NCBI GenBank assembly: GCA_025980355.1
Contig: JAICXR010000066.1
Coordinates: forward strand, 1 to 11,497
DNA length: 11,497 bases
Source: Chloroflexota bacterium
Lineage (GTDB): Bacteria > Chloroflexota > UBA4733
Reading direction: 5' to 3'
In this document: piece by piece, positions 1 to 6,635 of the stretch
Position numbering within the stretch: the first letter of the stretch is position 1
Layout of the letters: each line of letters opens with the position of its first letter
Made by a program: the position numbers and the translations under genes
The notes under the pieces: model-generated
Databases searched by the model: none
What the model saw: the letters and a program-made list of their open reading frames with translations, nothing else
What the model was told of the DNA's origin: nothing

Positions 1-1023
1 GCCTGTCGCCCGGTGCCGGCGGCCAGCGCCCGGGCCACGGCGGACACGACCGCCGTGGCCCGATTGCGAGCGGCGGGCGCCGTCATCATCGGCACGACCG
101 GAGCGTACGAATGCGGGCGGCGAGAGGTTGCCCCGCGATGTCGGAACCCCTGGGACCCCGGTCGCCTGGCGGGCGGCGGCGCGGCCGCCGCCGTGGCGAC
201 CGGCATGGCACTCGCGGCATTCGACACCGATACCGGCATGTCGGCTGCGCTCTGCGGCGTCGTGGGTTTCCGTCCAACTCGTGGACTCGTCTCTGTCGGT
301 GGTGGCCTCACGCGCTCCCGGAGCACAGTCGGCCTCGCCACGCTGACGAAGAACGTCGAGGATGCCGCGCTGATGCTGGACGTGCTCGTCGGACGAGGAG
401 AGAAGACCGGCGGCAGTGATGCACCGGGACGGGCCAGCTTCCGGGCCGCGGCTGGCGCAGCCGTGCTCGGCCTGCGCATCGGGGTCCCGGTCGCCGGTTT
501 GGGGCGCGTGCACTGGGCCGTGGCCCGTGCTTTCGCTGATGCCGTCGCGCTGTTCCGGGATCTCGGCATCACGATTGTAGAAGTCGATGAGCCGGCTGCC
601 GGCGACTTTGCCGACGCCAACCGGTCCTATCTTGCTCGGTTGTCGCGTGCCCCTTCGGACATCGACGAGCCACTCGACGGGCATGGGACAGGGCCAGGCG
701 TGGCGTTCCTACAGACACGACGCTTCCGGGCGACCCTGCGGCAGCGGATGCTGCGCCTCTTCGGATCCGTGGACCTGCTGGCCCTGCCGACGAGTAAGGT
801 CCCCGCTCCCCGGCCCGAGGAGAGTGACGGCCTCCTGCTGCTCCTGCACGAGAACTGCGTGCCGTGGAGCCTACTCGGTTTCCCGGCCATCTCCCTGCCT
901 TGCGGGGCGGCCCCCGGCAACCTGCCGCTCGGGCTCGAGCTGGTCGCCGCTCCCCATAACGATGCTTTGCTCGTCGCCGTCGGGTCGGCCTTCGAGACGG
1001 CGGCGGCGGTGTCGTATGTATAG
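1..1023 (+). CDS. Amidase-signature family protein, 5'-truncated by window edge, active site apparently eroded
   Basis: The reading frame is open from base 1 and ends with TAG at 1021-1023, so the N-terminal third lies outside the window. Family resemblance is clear. 'AVARLRAAGAVIIG' is followed by 'NPWDP', then 'TDTG', 'AALCGVVGFRPTRGLVS' and 'VEDAALMLDVLVG'. The C-terminal part 'LLALPTSKVPAPRP' and 'LLGFPAISLPCG' is also typical. Amidases of this family use a Lys/cis-Ser/Ser triad. Here the usual GKTN motif reads GTTG, so the Lys is lost. The usual GGSSGGS motif is shortened to GGGAAAA, so the cis-Ser is lost. The usual TDTGGSIRIPAALCG reads TDTGMSAALCG: a Ser remains but four residues are missing. 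Yet the frame has no stop and the fold core is conserved. It could be a catalytically dead, repurposed amidase or a decaying gene. The next gene is an AllG homologue 109 bases downstream, which suggests a ureide or carbamoyl operon. The substrate is unknown. Confidence 0.8.
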   Translation, partial: ACRPVPAASARATADTTAVARLRAAGAVIIGTTGAYECGRREVAPRCRNPWDPGRLAGGGAAAAVATGMALAAFDTDTGMSAALCGVVGFRPTRGLVSVGGGLTRSRSTVGLATLTKNVEDAALMLDVLVGRGEKTGGSDAPGRASFRAAAGAAVLGLRIGVPVAGLGRVHWAVARAFADAVALFRDLGITIVEVDEPAAGDFADANRSYLARLSRAPSDIDEPLDGHGTGPGVAFLQTRRFRATLRQRMLRLFGSVDLLALPTSKVPAPRPEESDGLLLLLHENCVPWSLLGFPAISLPCGAAPGNLPLGLELVAAPHNDALLVAVGSAFETAAAVSYV

Positions 1024-1132
1024 GCCCCGCCGCCTGGCGCTCCGCGGGCCACCCGCCGCGGGCATACCGCCCGTCGCGTAGTCGGGCAAGGCACTTCGAT
1101 GGACGTGTTCGGATGAGGAGGAAACCGGCAAC

Positions 1133-2413
1133 ATGGAACAAATGACGATCGCAGTCAATCCCGCCCAGCAAGTAGAGGCGGCGAATATGGAGGCGCTGAA
1201 GCGTCTGAACGAGGCGCGGCCGGTCCTGGTCGACGTTGTCCCTGCGCGCGACGTGATCCCGGGCATGGGCGAGCGCATGGTGCTCCACTCCGGACCGCCC
1301 TTGAGTTGGCAGCGGATGTGTGGCGCCCAGCGCGGCGCGGTCATCGGCATGGTCCTCTTCGAGGGGTGGGCACAATCACCGGCGGAGGCCGTGGCGATGG
1401 TCGAGGCGGGCGATGTCGCACTCGACGCCAATCACGAGCATCAGGCCGTCGGTCCGATGGCGGGGACGATTTCGCCCTCCATGCCGGTCTGGGTGGTCGA
1501 GGACCGTGCTCACGGTACGCGGGCGTTCTGCCGGGTATTGGAGCAGTCTCAGCAATTCGGCGCGTACAGTGATGCGGCGTTGGCGCCGCTGCGTTCCTGG
1601 CGCGATATCCGGGGCCCGGCGCTTGGGACAGCCCTCCGGCATTCCGGCGGTGTTGACGTCGCGCCTCTCCTCGCCCGTGCCATCGAGATGGGCGACGAGT
1701 TGCATAACCGGCCGAACGCGGCGACGGCCATGCTTGGCGTCGAGATGGGTCGGCGGATGCTGCGGGCCGGGGTCCCGGCCGGCACGGCGGCGGACACGCT
1801 CGATCTCTTCTTCTACAATCCGTACACGGCGCTGGCCGCTTCCATGGCGGCGGCCAAGGCAATGGCTGACAGCCTTCGCGATCTCGAGTACAGCACGGTC
1901 GTGCGCGTGATGGCCCGCAACGGCGTTGAGTTCGGGATTAAGGTGGCGGGGTTAGGGGACCAGTGGTTCGTTGCCCCGGCGCCCAGAATCGACGGGGTCT
2001 ACCTGCCCGGATTCAGCGCGGAGGACGCCAACCTGGACATGGGCGACTCGGCAATCACCGAAACGGTCGGCTGGGGCGGTTCCGTGATCGCCGGCGCTCC
2101 GGGCATCCTCAGCCTCGTGGGGGGGACGCCCGCACAGGCCGCTCAGTGGACGCGAGAAAACGCTTCGATTTCGCTGGGGAAGAGCGCCGTTTACCGGATT
2201 CCGGCACTCGGGCTGGAGGGGGCGCCGATCGGCATTGACATTCGTAAGGTGGTGCAGAGCGGCCGCACACCGGTGATCGATTCGGCCATTGCGCATAAAG
2301 AACCGGGCGTGGGGATGATCGGCTCCGGTATCGTGCGCGCGCCATTGGCATGCTTCGAGCAGGCGCTCAAAGCGTACGAACGGCGATACGGCGCGAGCGA
2401 GCGGGACCGATAA
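1133..2413 (+). CDS. allG: DUF1116 / AllG-like subunit of oxamate carbamoyltransferase family
   Basis: The 426-residue product is close to the length of E. coli AllG (YlbE, about 420 residues). Seen in the sequence: a family-type N-terminal block 'LHSGPPLSWQRMCG' (residues 51-64) running into 'RGAVIGMVLFEGWA', then 'ANHEHQAVGPMAGTISPSMP' (99-118). A later segment holds 'HNRPNAATAML' and the C-terminal half is Gly-rich. In E. coli, AllF (FdrA), AllG and AllH together form the transcarbamylase that splits oxalurate into oxamate and carbamoyl phosphate in anaerobic allantoin use. The partner subunits are not in this window and would be expected upstream. An AGGAGG ribosome binding site at 1116-1121 lies 11 bases before the chosen ATG; a second in-frame ATG at 1142 is possible. 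A 12-bp hairpin begins five bases after the stop, so this is probably the last gene of its operon. The family call is firm; the exact substrate is inferred. Confidence 0.85.
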   Translation: MEQMTIAVNPAQQVEAANMEALKRLNEARPVLVDVVPARDVIPGMGERMVLHSGPPLSWQRMCGAQRGAVIGMVLFEGWAQSPAEAVAMVEAGDVALDANHEHQAVGPMAGTISPSMPVWVVEDRAHGTRAFCRVLEQSQQFGAYSDAALAPLRSWRDIRGPALGTALRHSGGVDVAPLLARAIEMGDELHNRPNAATAMLGVEMGRRMLRAGVPAGTAADTLDLFFYNPYTALAASMAAAKAMADSLRDLEYSTVVRVMARNGVEFGIKVAGLGDQWFVAPAPRIDGVYLPGFSAEDANLDMGDSAITETVGWGGSVIAGAPGILSLVGGTPAQAAQWTRENASISLGKSAVYRIPALGLEGAPIGIDIRKVVQSGRTPVIDSAIAHKEPGVGMIGSGIVRAPLACFEQALKAYERRYGASERDR

Positions 2414-2417
2414 CGGA

Positions 2418-2443
2418 CGGTGGGGTGGCTGGCCACCCCACCG
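2418..2443 (+). terminator. 12-bp hairpin after the allG homologue
   Basis: CGGTGGGGTGGC (2418-2429) pairs perfectly with GCCACCCCACCG (2432-2443) across a two-base gap; in practice the loop would be four bases or more. It starts five bases after the TAA stop. No T-tract follows, so it may act as a transcript 3'-end stabiliser or as a terminator that does not need a U-run. Confidence 0.5.
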
Positions 2444-2605
2444 AAGCCGCAGCCATCCGACCTTCCATGCCCGACTCCTCCGTGAGCGCATGACGGAACT
2501 GGTAACGCCAGCAGGTGCTTGATGTTCTCATGCCGGAACCATTGTGGAGCCTCGGCGCTTCGGCTTGCTCCGACGTCCAACATCGCAATGGAAGCAGGCT
2601 CTGTA

Positions 2606-2621
2606 TCAATGTTTCAATGTT
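2606..2621. repeat. Perfect 8-bp tandem direct repeat TCAATGTT x2
   Basis: TCAATGTT occurs twice back to back in the AT-richer part of the gap, about 130 bases before the secreted-protein gene. It might be a pair of regulator half-sites. No function can be assigned from sequence alone. Confidence 0.5.
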
Positions 2622-2671
2622 ACCCTCCCCCCGTTCACATCTAATTCATTGTCTCTTGGTTATATGGCGCA

Positions 2672-2688
2672 GTGATTGTCGAAATCAC
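2672..2688. promoter_or_regulatory. Operator-like inverted repeat GTGATT-N5-AATCAC
   Basis: GTGATTGTCGAAATCAC is a perfect 6-bp inverted repeat with a five-base spacer, 63 bases upstream of the secreted-protein start. The size and symmetry fit a dimeric helix-turn-helix regulator site. It overlaps a weak sigma-54-like match (TGGCGC...TTGTC at 2665-2680, GG and GT in the conserved positions). The regulator is unknown. Confidence 0.35.
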
Positions 2689-2751
2689 CGCCGTCACTAG
2701 CCATGTCGTGTACGTTCAGCCGTCTAATATCGCGATGGGCGGGATGATTGT

Positions 2752-3654
2752 ATGCCGTCCGCACGCATTGAGAGGATCACGACGTTGCACACTTTCTCGA
2801 TCTGGAACCGGCTCGCCATCATCATGACGATAGTGGGGACATGCGCGGCACTCTTCCCTATGGCTGCGGCGGCCGATGGAGTGACGACCGTCATCGAAAA
2901 CGGTGCGAACGTCAACGTCTACCAAATCGTGGTCGTCCAGAACAGTACCAACACGACGGTCAACGTGAATAACGTTGTGCAGGTATGCCAGCAGGCCGGT
3001 AGTTGCAACATCACCCAAATCGGCAATGGGGCGGCGGGCGGACAGACCGGAACGTCGGGGCAGAGCGGGGGTACGGCCGATCCGTATCCATCAGGGTCGG
3101 CTGGTGGAGCCGCCGATCCGCCGGCACAGACCGCCACCGACCCGGCCGTACCTGGCCCGGGCCGGATCAACGGTAATGTAATCGACGCAGCCAGCGGAAA
3201 GCCGGTGGCGGGTGCCACGATCGTCCTGGCGGACACCGCCTTGTCACAGACCTCCCCGGATGGCGGATTCGCCTTTTCCTGGCTGTCGATCACCAGCGGC
3301 TATGGCGGGAGCAACCAGTACATCGTCCGACTGGTCAGCCCGCCACCCGGCTATACCGTGGTCGGCGCGAACCAGCAATTAGTGGCGGTCCAATCCGGTC
3401 GGGACGCCTGGGTCACCTTCCAGGTCCAATGGGCAGGGACGTGGACCCAGGTGCTGCTGAAGAGCACGACGGTGTGGAGTGCGTCGAACGCCCAAGCGGT
3501 GGCTGTCGAGACGGTCCCGCAGTGGGCCTATCTACGCGTCGATGCCCCAATGAATGGCGATCTCCTGCTGGTCTTTGATCCCCGCACGAACAAGACAGGA
3601 TACGTCGATCGCGCCGCCGTCGGACCCAGCGGCGCTCCGCCCGTTTCCAAGTGA
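2752..3654 (+). CDS. Secreted protein with carboxypeptidase-regulatory-like and SH3-like domains
   Basis: The 300-residue product begins with a probable Sec signal peptide: basic residues to R20, a hydrophobic core at about 21-38, and likely cleavage after the Ala run near residue 41. A beta-prone Asn/Val/Thr-rich segment (about 48-92) with two cysteines (C79, C85) follows, then a Gly/Ser/Pro-rich linker (about 93-137). Residues about 138-227, starting 'GRINGNVIDAASGKPVAGAT', look like a carboxypeptidase regulatory-like or Ig-type beta-sandwich. Residues about 232-292 ('LLKSTTVWSASNAQAV ... GYVDRAAVGP') resemble an SH3-like wall- or ligand-binding module. No catalytic motif is visible, so a surface-binding or structural role outside the membrane is likely. 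The ATG is preceded only by a weak purine-rich stretch (GGGCGGGA). It converges with the minus-strand gene ending at 3691. Confidence 0.75.
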   Translation: MPSARIERITTLHTFSIWNRLAIIMTIVGTCAALFPMAAAADGVTTVIENGANVNVYQIVVVQNSTNTTVNVNNVVQVCQQAGSCNITQIGNGAAGGQTGTSGQSGGTADPYPSGSAGGAADPPAQTATDPAVPGPGRINGNVIDAASGKPVAGATIVLADTALSQTSPDGGFAFSWLSITSGYGGSNQYIVRLVSPPPGYTVVGANQQLVAVQSGRDAWVTFQVQWAGTWTQVLLKSTTVWSASNAQAVAVETVPQWAYLRVDAPMNGDLLLVFDPRTNKTGYVDRAAVGPSGAPPVSK

Positions 3655-3660
3655 CCCGAG

Positions 3661-3700
3661 GGCTGCATGGGCGTGGAGGTCACAGAACGCTCATGCAGTC
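3661..3700. terminator. Long stem-loop between convergent genes (bidirectional terminator candidate)
   Basis: GGCTGCATGGGCGT (3661-3674) pairs with ACGCTCATGCAGTC (3687-3700) over 14 positions with two G-T wobbles, leaving a 12-base loop. It lies just after the plus-strand stop at 3654 and overlaps the minus-strand stop at 3691-3693, the usual place for a shared terminator. Neither side carries a T-tract, so efficiency is uncertain. Confidence 0.45.
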
Positions 3701-4092
3701 GTCCGCCGATGAATCGCCGCCTGGTAGGCGCGCCAGCCCCCAAAGCCGGTGATGTCGGGATAGCGGCTGGCTTCGACAGCCGAGAACAACACCCCTTCCG
3801 TGGTTCGACCATCGGCGAGTTTGACTGGTCCAAAGTACAGGCCAGGGGGCTCCGTGGCCAGGATGTGGGCCCGCTGCTGGGCTGTCACGGCATAGAGCTC
3901 GCCGGCGATGCTGGACCCGTCCGCTGCCCAGTACATCCCTGGATGTACATCGTCGATGCTGTGCAACCGGTACGACGGCGCAGTCCGGGTTTCTCCCAGG
4001 AAGGTGGCATCACCGAGATTGGCGTGCAGGGCCAGGCCTTGCATCAGGGTGCCGTTCACGAATAGTTCGGTGGTTGGTTCCTCGGCACTCAT
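3691..4092 (-). CDS. Allophanate hydrolase C-terminal-domain-like protein (gamma-glutamylcyclotransferase fold)
   Basis: The 133-residue product starts with 'ELFVNGTLMQGLALHANLGD', continues with 'ATFLGETRTAPSYRLHSIDD' and 'HPGMYWA', then 'IAGELYAV', 'EPPGLYFGPVKLADGRTTEG' and 'YPDITGFGGWRAYQAA'. This is the pattern of allophanate hydrolase-related proteins, which match the C-terminal domain of AtzF/DUR-type allophanate hydrolase and share the gamma-glutamylcyclotransferase fold. In a yeast allophanate hydrolase that domain decarboxylates the N-carboxycarbamate made by the amidase domain; a free-standing copy has no settled function. E82 in 'TEPPGLY' may be the family's acidic residue. I chose the ATG at 4092 because homologues begin just before 'LFVNGTL'. 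In-frame ATGs at 4131, 4140 and 4143 are possible, and none has a clear ribosome binding site. The long open frame upstream, antisense to the NADH dehydrogenase, is spurious. Confidence 0.75.
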   Translation of the reverse strand: MSAEEPTTELFVNGTLMQGLALHANLGDATFLGETRTAPSYRLHSIDDVHPGMYWAADGSSIAGELYAVTAQQRAHILATEPPGLYFGPVKLADGRTTEGVLFSAVEASRYPDITGFGGWRAYQAAIHRRTTA

Positions 4093-4332
4093 GTCGTCAC
4101 ACGCACGATCGAGCCCCCCTACGTCTGTCATAACGGCCATCATCAGGGCCGCCTGGAGCGACGACGGGCATGATACCAGCCGCCGTCGCCCGGGTCGCGG
4201 AGACGTTCCGGTCGGGAAGGACCAGGGCTCCGGCCGTGCCACCACGAAGCTGGCGGCGACACGTCGCTGGCCCCCAACTTGCAAGTCTGGCGGACCGCAG
4301 TGGCGAACGAAGGCGGGCAAGGGAGGCGGGGC

Positions 4333-5631
4333 ATGGGCGTGCCGGGCAGGGGCAAGGTGGTCATCCTCGGCGCCGGGTTCGGCGGCGTCCACGTCGCCCA
4401 GGAGCTGGCCCGGCTCCTCCCCGAACCGTATGACGCCGAGATTATCCTGGTCGACCGGAAGAACTATTTCGTCTTTACCCCGATGCTCACGGAGGTCGTC
4501 GGCGGCGAGGTGGCGCCCCAGCACATCGTCAGCAGTATCCGCAAGCTCTCGCCCCGCGTCACTTTTGTGGAAGGGCGCGTCGACGGCGTGGACGTTGCCA
4601 ATAAGCGCGTCACCCTCGCGCTCGGCGACGAGGCGACCGGTACGCCATCCGGCACGCAGACCATCGACGCCGACCATCTGGTCTTCGCCCTCGGTTCCAC
4701 GACGAACTATCACGGGATCGCGGGTGTGGAAGCGCACTCCCTGAACATTAAAGACCTCAGCGATGCCGCCGCCATCCATAACAAGGCAGTGGCCTTGCTG
4801 GAACGCGCCGACGCGGAACCGGATCCCGACAAGCGCAAGCAGTTGCTCACGGTGGTGGTGGCGGGCGGCGGCTTCTCTGGCGTCGAGACCATGGCCGCTC
4901 TCAACGGTCTCCTGCGCGAAAGCAGCAAGCGCTATCGCCACGTCAACGAGTCGGATATCCGCACCGTGCTGGCCCATCCCGGCGAGCACCTGCTCACGGA
5001 GATCGGGCCGTCGCTCGGTGACTATGCCCAGCAGAAGCTGGAAGAGAGCGGCGTGGAGGTGCGCCTCAAGACCGACGTCGCCGGGGCGGGACCGGACTAC
5101 GTCGAACTCAAGGGCGGCGAGCGTATCCCCACCTCCCTGTTGGTCTGGACTGCCGGCGTCAAGCCGAGCCCGGTCATCGGCGTCATAGATCTCCAACGCG
5201 GAAAGCACGGCGGGATCGTCACCGAGCGCACCTGCGCGGTGGCCGGGCATCCGGGGCTCTGGGCACTGGGCGACTGCGCCGAGGTGCCGGAACCGGACCA
5301 GCAGAAGACCTACGCGCCGACCGCGCAAAACGCCACCCGCGAGGGGAGCCTGGTCGCCCGGAACATCGTCCGGGTGATGCACGGCGAGCAGCCGGTCCCG
5401 TTCAACTACCACCCGATCGGTCAGTTGGCGCTGGTCGGGCGCCATTCCGGCGTCGCCAAGCTCTCCGGCATGACGTTTTCCGGCGTGCTCGCCTGGGCCA
5501 TGTGGCGCGGCGTCTACCTGGCGAAGGAGCCTCGCCTGGGCAAACGGCTGCGCGTGGCGCTGGACTGGACGCTGGATTTCTTCACCGGCCTGGACATCGC
5601 GGCGCTGCCCGGCAAGCGCTCCGGGGCGTGA
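4333..5631 (+). CDS. ndh: Type II NADH dehydrogenase (NDH-2), FAD-dependent
   Basis: The 432-residue product fits bacterial NDH-2, a single-subunit, non-proton-pumping enzyme passing electrons from NADH to quinone at the inner membrane face. The FAD dinucleotide fold is at 'VVILGAGFGG' (residues 9-18) and 'ILVDRKNYFVFTPML' (38-52) follows. A second Rossmann motif for NADH is 'VVVAGGGFSGVETMAAL' (174-190). The C-terminal FAD-contacting segment is 'LWALGDCAEVP' (309-319) with 'YAPTAQNATREG' (327-338). The last 60 residues are hydrophobic/amphipathic ('FSGVLAWAMWRGVYLAKEP') and probably anchor the enzyme. GGAGG at 4322-4326 lies six bases before this ATG, which decides it over the in-frame TTG at 4279. 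It is divergent from the allophanate-hydrolase-like gene. A lipoprotein gene follows after three bases, suggesting one transcript. A sulfide:quinone reductase is less likely because its conserved cysteines are not evident. Confidence 0.9.
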   Translation: MGVPGRGKVVILGAGFGGVHVAQELARLLPEPYDAEIILVDRKNYFVFTPMLTEVVGGEVAPQHIVSSIRKLSPRVTFVEGRVDGVDVANKRVTLALGDEATGTPSGTQTIDADHLVFALGSTTNYHGIAGVEAHSLNIKDLSDAAAIHNKAVALLERADAEPDPDKRKQLLTVVVAGGGFSGVETMAALNGLLRESSKRYRHVNESDIRTVLAHPGEHLLTEIGPSLGDYAQQKLEESGVEVRLKTDVAGAGPDYVELKGGERIPTSLLVWTAGVKPSPVIGVIDLQRGKHGGIVTERTCAVAGHPGLWALGDCAEVPEPDQQKTYAPTAQNATREGSLVARNIVRVMHGEQPVPFNYHPIGQLALVGRHSGVAKLSGMTFSGVLAWAMWRGVYLAKEPRLGKRLRVALDWTLDFFTGLDIAALPGKRSGA

Positions 5632-5634
5632 TCG

Positions 5635-6471
5635 ATGCGTCTGCGCTCAGCGCGGCCGCCGTGCCCGACGGCGGGCCAGGCGCGTCAAGGACCGGCGACC
5701 GGCGGGCCATTTCGTGGCGCGGCGATCGCCCTGGCCTGCGCCGGGCTTCTCCTTGGCGGCTGTGGGGAGGCAGGCGGCCCGGCCGCGTCCGCCGCCTTCA
5801 CCACCTATACGAGCCTTGCCACCGTCGACTCGGGCGCTTTCTGCATCCCGGACCTCGACACCACCCATATCAGCCTCGCCCCGCTGCAACCGGGCGGGGC
5901 CACCGGCGTGGTCTCCAGCGACCATGACGCCGAGCAGGTCCGCGAGGGAGCCGTGCCCGCCCCGCCCAATAGCCGGCTCGTCACGCGCGGTCGTGTCGCC
6001 TCCCCGTCCCCCAGTGGCGTGGCGGGTTCACCAGGGCTCACCGGCCAGATGACGATGGACCTCTACGAAACGAGCTGCAGCCCGGGTGACGTGCAGGCCT
6101 ATTACGTCGCCGTCCTGTTGCAAAATCAGTGGTCCGGCGCCTTTGTCCCGGCGAGCGGGGCAGCGGTGAAGGGTGCCTCGGCCGGCGCCACGCCGGCGGG
6201 CAGCGCCGCCGTCACGCTGTTCGATCTTGCGGCGTTGACCACCGGTCGCTTTGTCAACGTCCACCCCAGAGGGGATGTCGTCGTCTTCATCACCGTCCTG
6301 GCGGCGATCGAGGCGCCGGGGACGCCTCAGGAACGCCACCCCACCTACGTCCAGCTCATCCTTCAACCGTTGACAAGTACCGCCGCGACCCCAATGCTCC
6401 CGCCGACCGTCGCCACCACGCCCAATGTCGGCGCCTCTGCCGAACCGCCGGGAGGTGCGTCGGCACCGTAG
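5635..6471 (+). CDS. Lipoprotein, paralogue of the downstream Ser/Thr-rich lipoprotein
   Basis: The 278-residue product has a long N-terminal region, a hydrophobic stretch 'AAIALACAGLLLGG' and a lipobox ending in C43 (LGGC), so it should be lipid-anchored outside the membrane. After a variable part come four blocks shared with the next gene: 'VPAPPNSRLVTRGRV' (107-121), 'LYETSCSPGDVQAYY' running to 'NQWSGAF' (143-170), 'GRFVNVHPRGDVVVFITVL' (204-222) and 'TYVQLILQ' (237-244). The tail is Pro/Thr/Ala-rich. I do not recognise the domain; the motif of a Ser/Thr-Cys-x-Pro turn followed by a helix and 'QWSG' recalls small secreted folds in other lipoproteins. The start lies three bases after the ndh stop with no strong ribosome binding site, consistent with translational coupling. 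Any role alongside NDH-2 is unknown. Confidence 0.7.
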   Translation: MRLRSARPPCPTAGQARQGPATGGPFRGAAIALACAGLLLGGCGEAGGPAASAAFTTYTSLATVDSGAFCIPDLDTTHISLAPLQPGGATGVVSSDHDAEQVREGAVPAPPNSRLVTRGRVASPSPSGVAGSPGLTGQMTMDLYETSCSPGDVQAYYVAVLLQNQWSGAFVPASGAAVKGASAGATPAGSAAVTLFDLAALTTGRFVNVHPRGDVVVFITVLAAIEAPGTPQERHPTYVQLILQPLTSTAATPMLPPTVATTPNVGASAEPPGGASAP

Positions 6472-6512
6472 CGTCGGGACAGGGCCGCCGCTCGCCATCC
6501 CCACCGCGTTCT

Positions 6513-6528
6513 TGGCACGTGTCTTGCC
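6513..6528 (+). promoter_or_regulatory. Sigma-54 (RpoN) -24/-12 promoter upstream of the Ser/Thr-rich lipoprotein
   Basis: TGGCACG-tgtc-TTGCC fits the sigma-54 consensus TGGCACG-N4-TTGCW except for the last base. The diagnostic GG (6514-6515) and GC (6526-6527) are exactly ten bases apart. Transcription would start near 6539, giving a leader of about 97 bases. It lies wholly between genes and points towards the gene at 6636. An enhancer-binding activator would be needed; no activator site was identified. The same sequence type recurs at 10470. Confidence 0.75.
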
Positions 6529-6635
6529 CTCACTGTTAACACGCCTGTCTTGGCGGGTGTGAGGATTCGTAGCGCCGGGCGGGCTCGGAGAAGTAATCAG
6601 GCGAGCAATTCGCCACGAGGAAGGGAAGCTGTCAT

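Larger units (their letters stand above)
2444..2751. other. Intergenic region without a convincing gene; operator-like repeats near its right end
   Basis: Together with the hairpin this makes a 338-base gap. Bases 2444-2590 are GC-rich; short open frames exist on both strands but none resembles a known protein or has a ribosome binding site I trust. Bases about 2590-2740 are more AT-rich than the surroundings, as expected of a promoter region for the secreted-protein gene at 2752. They contain an 8-bp tandem repeat (2606-2621) and a perfect inverted repeat (2672-2688). I found no -35/-10 pair with good spacing. Confidence 0.6.

Noticed and set aside
569..1375. 268-codon minus-strand open frame
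   Set aside because: Antisense to two recognisable plus-strand genes; the translation is Arg/Pro/His-rich with no family resemblance.
2367..2609. Possible decayed transposase on the minus strand of the 2.4-2.6 kb gap
   Set aside because: Translations hint at a protein-like stretch, but I could not match it to an IS family and saw no terminal repeats or target duplication.
4227..4241. Minus-strand TGGCACG-N4-GAGC upstream of the allophanate-hydrolase-like gene
   Set aside because: GG-N10-GC spacing is right, but the -12 TT is missing, so it is weaker than the two accepted sigma-54 sites.
4143..5445. Long minus-strand open frame antisense to ndh, continuous with the allophanate-hydrolase-like gene
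   Set aside because: It is a high-GC shadow of the ndh codons. The protein upstream of about residue 435 resembles nothing, whereas the plus-strand NDH-2 has all its motifs.
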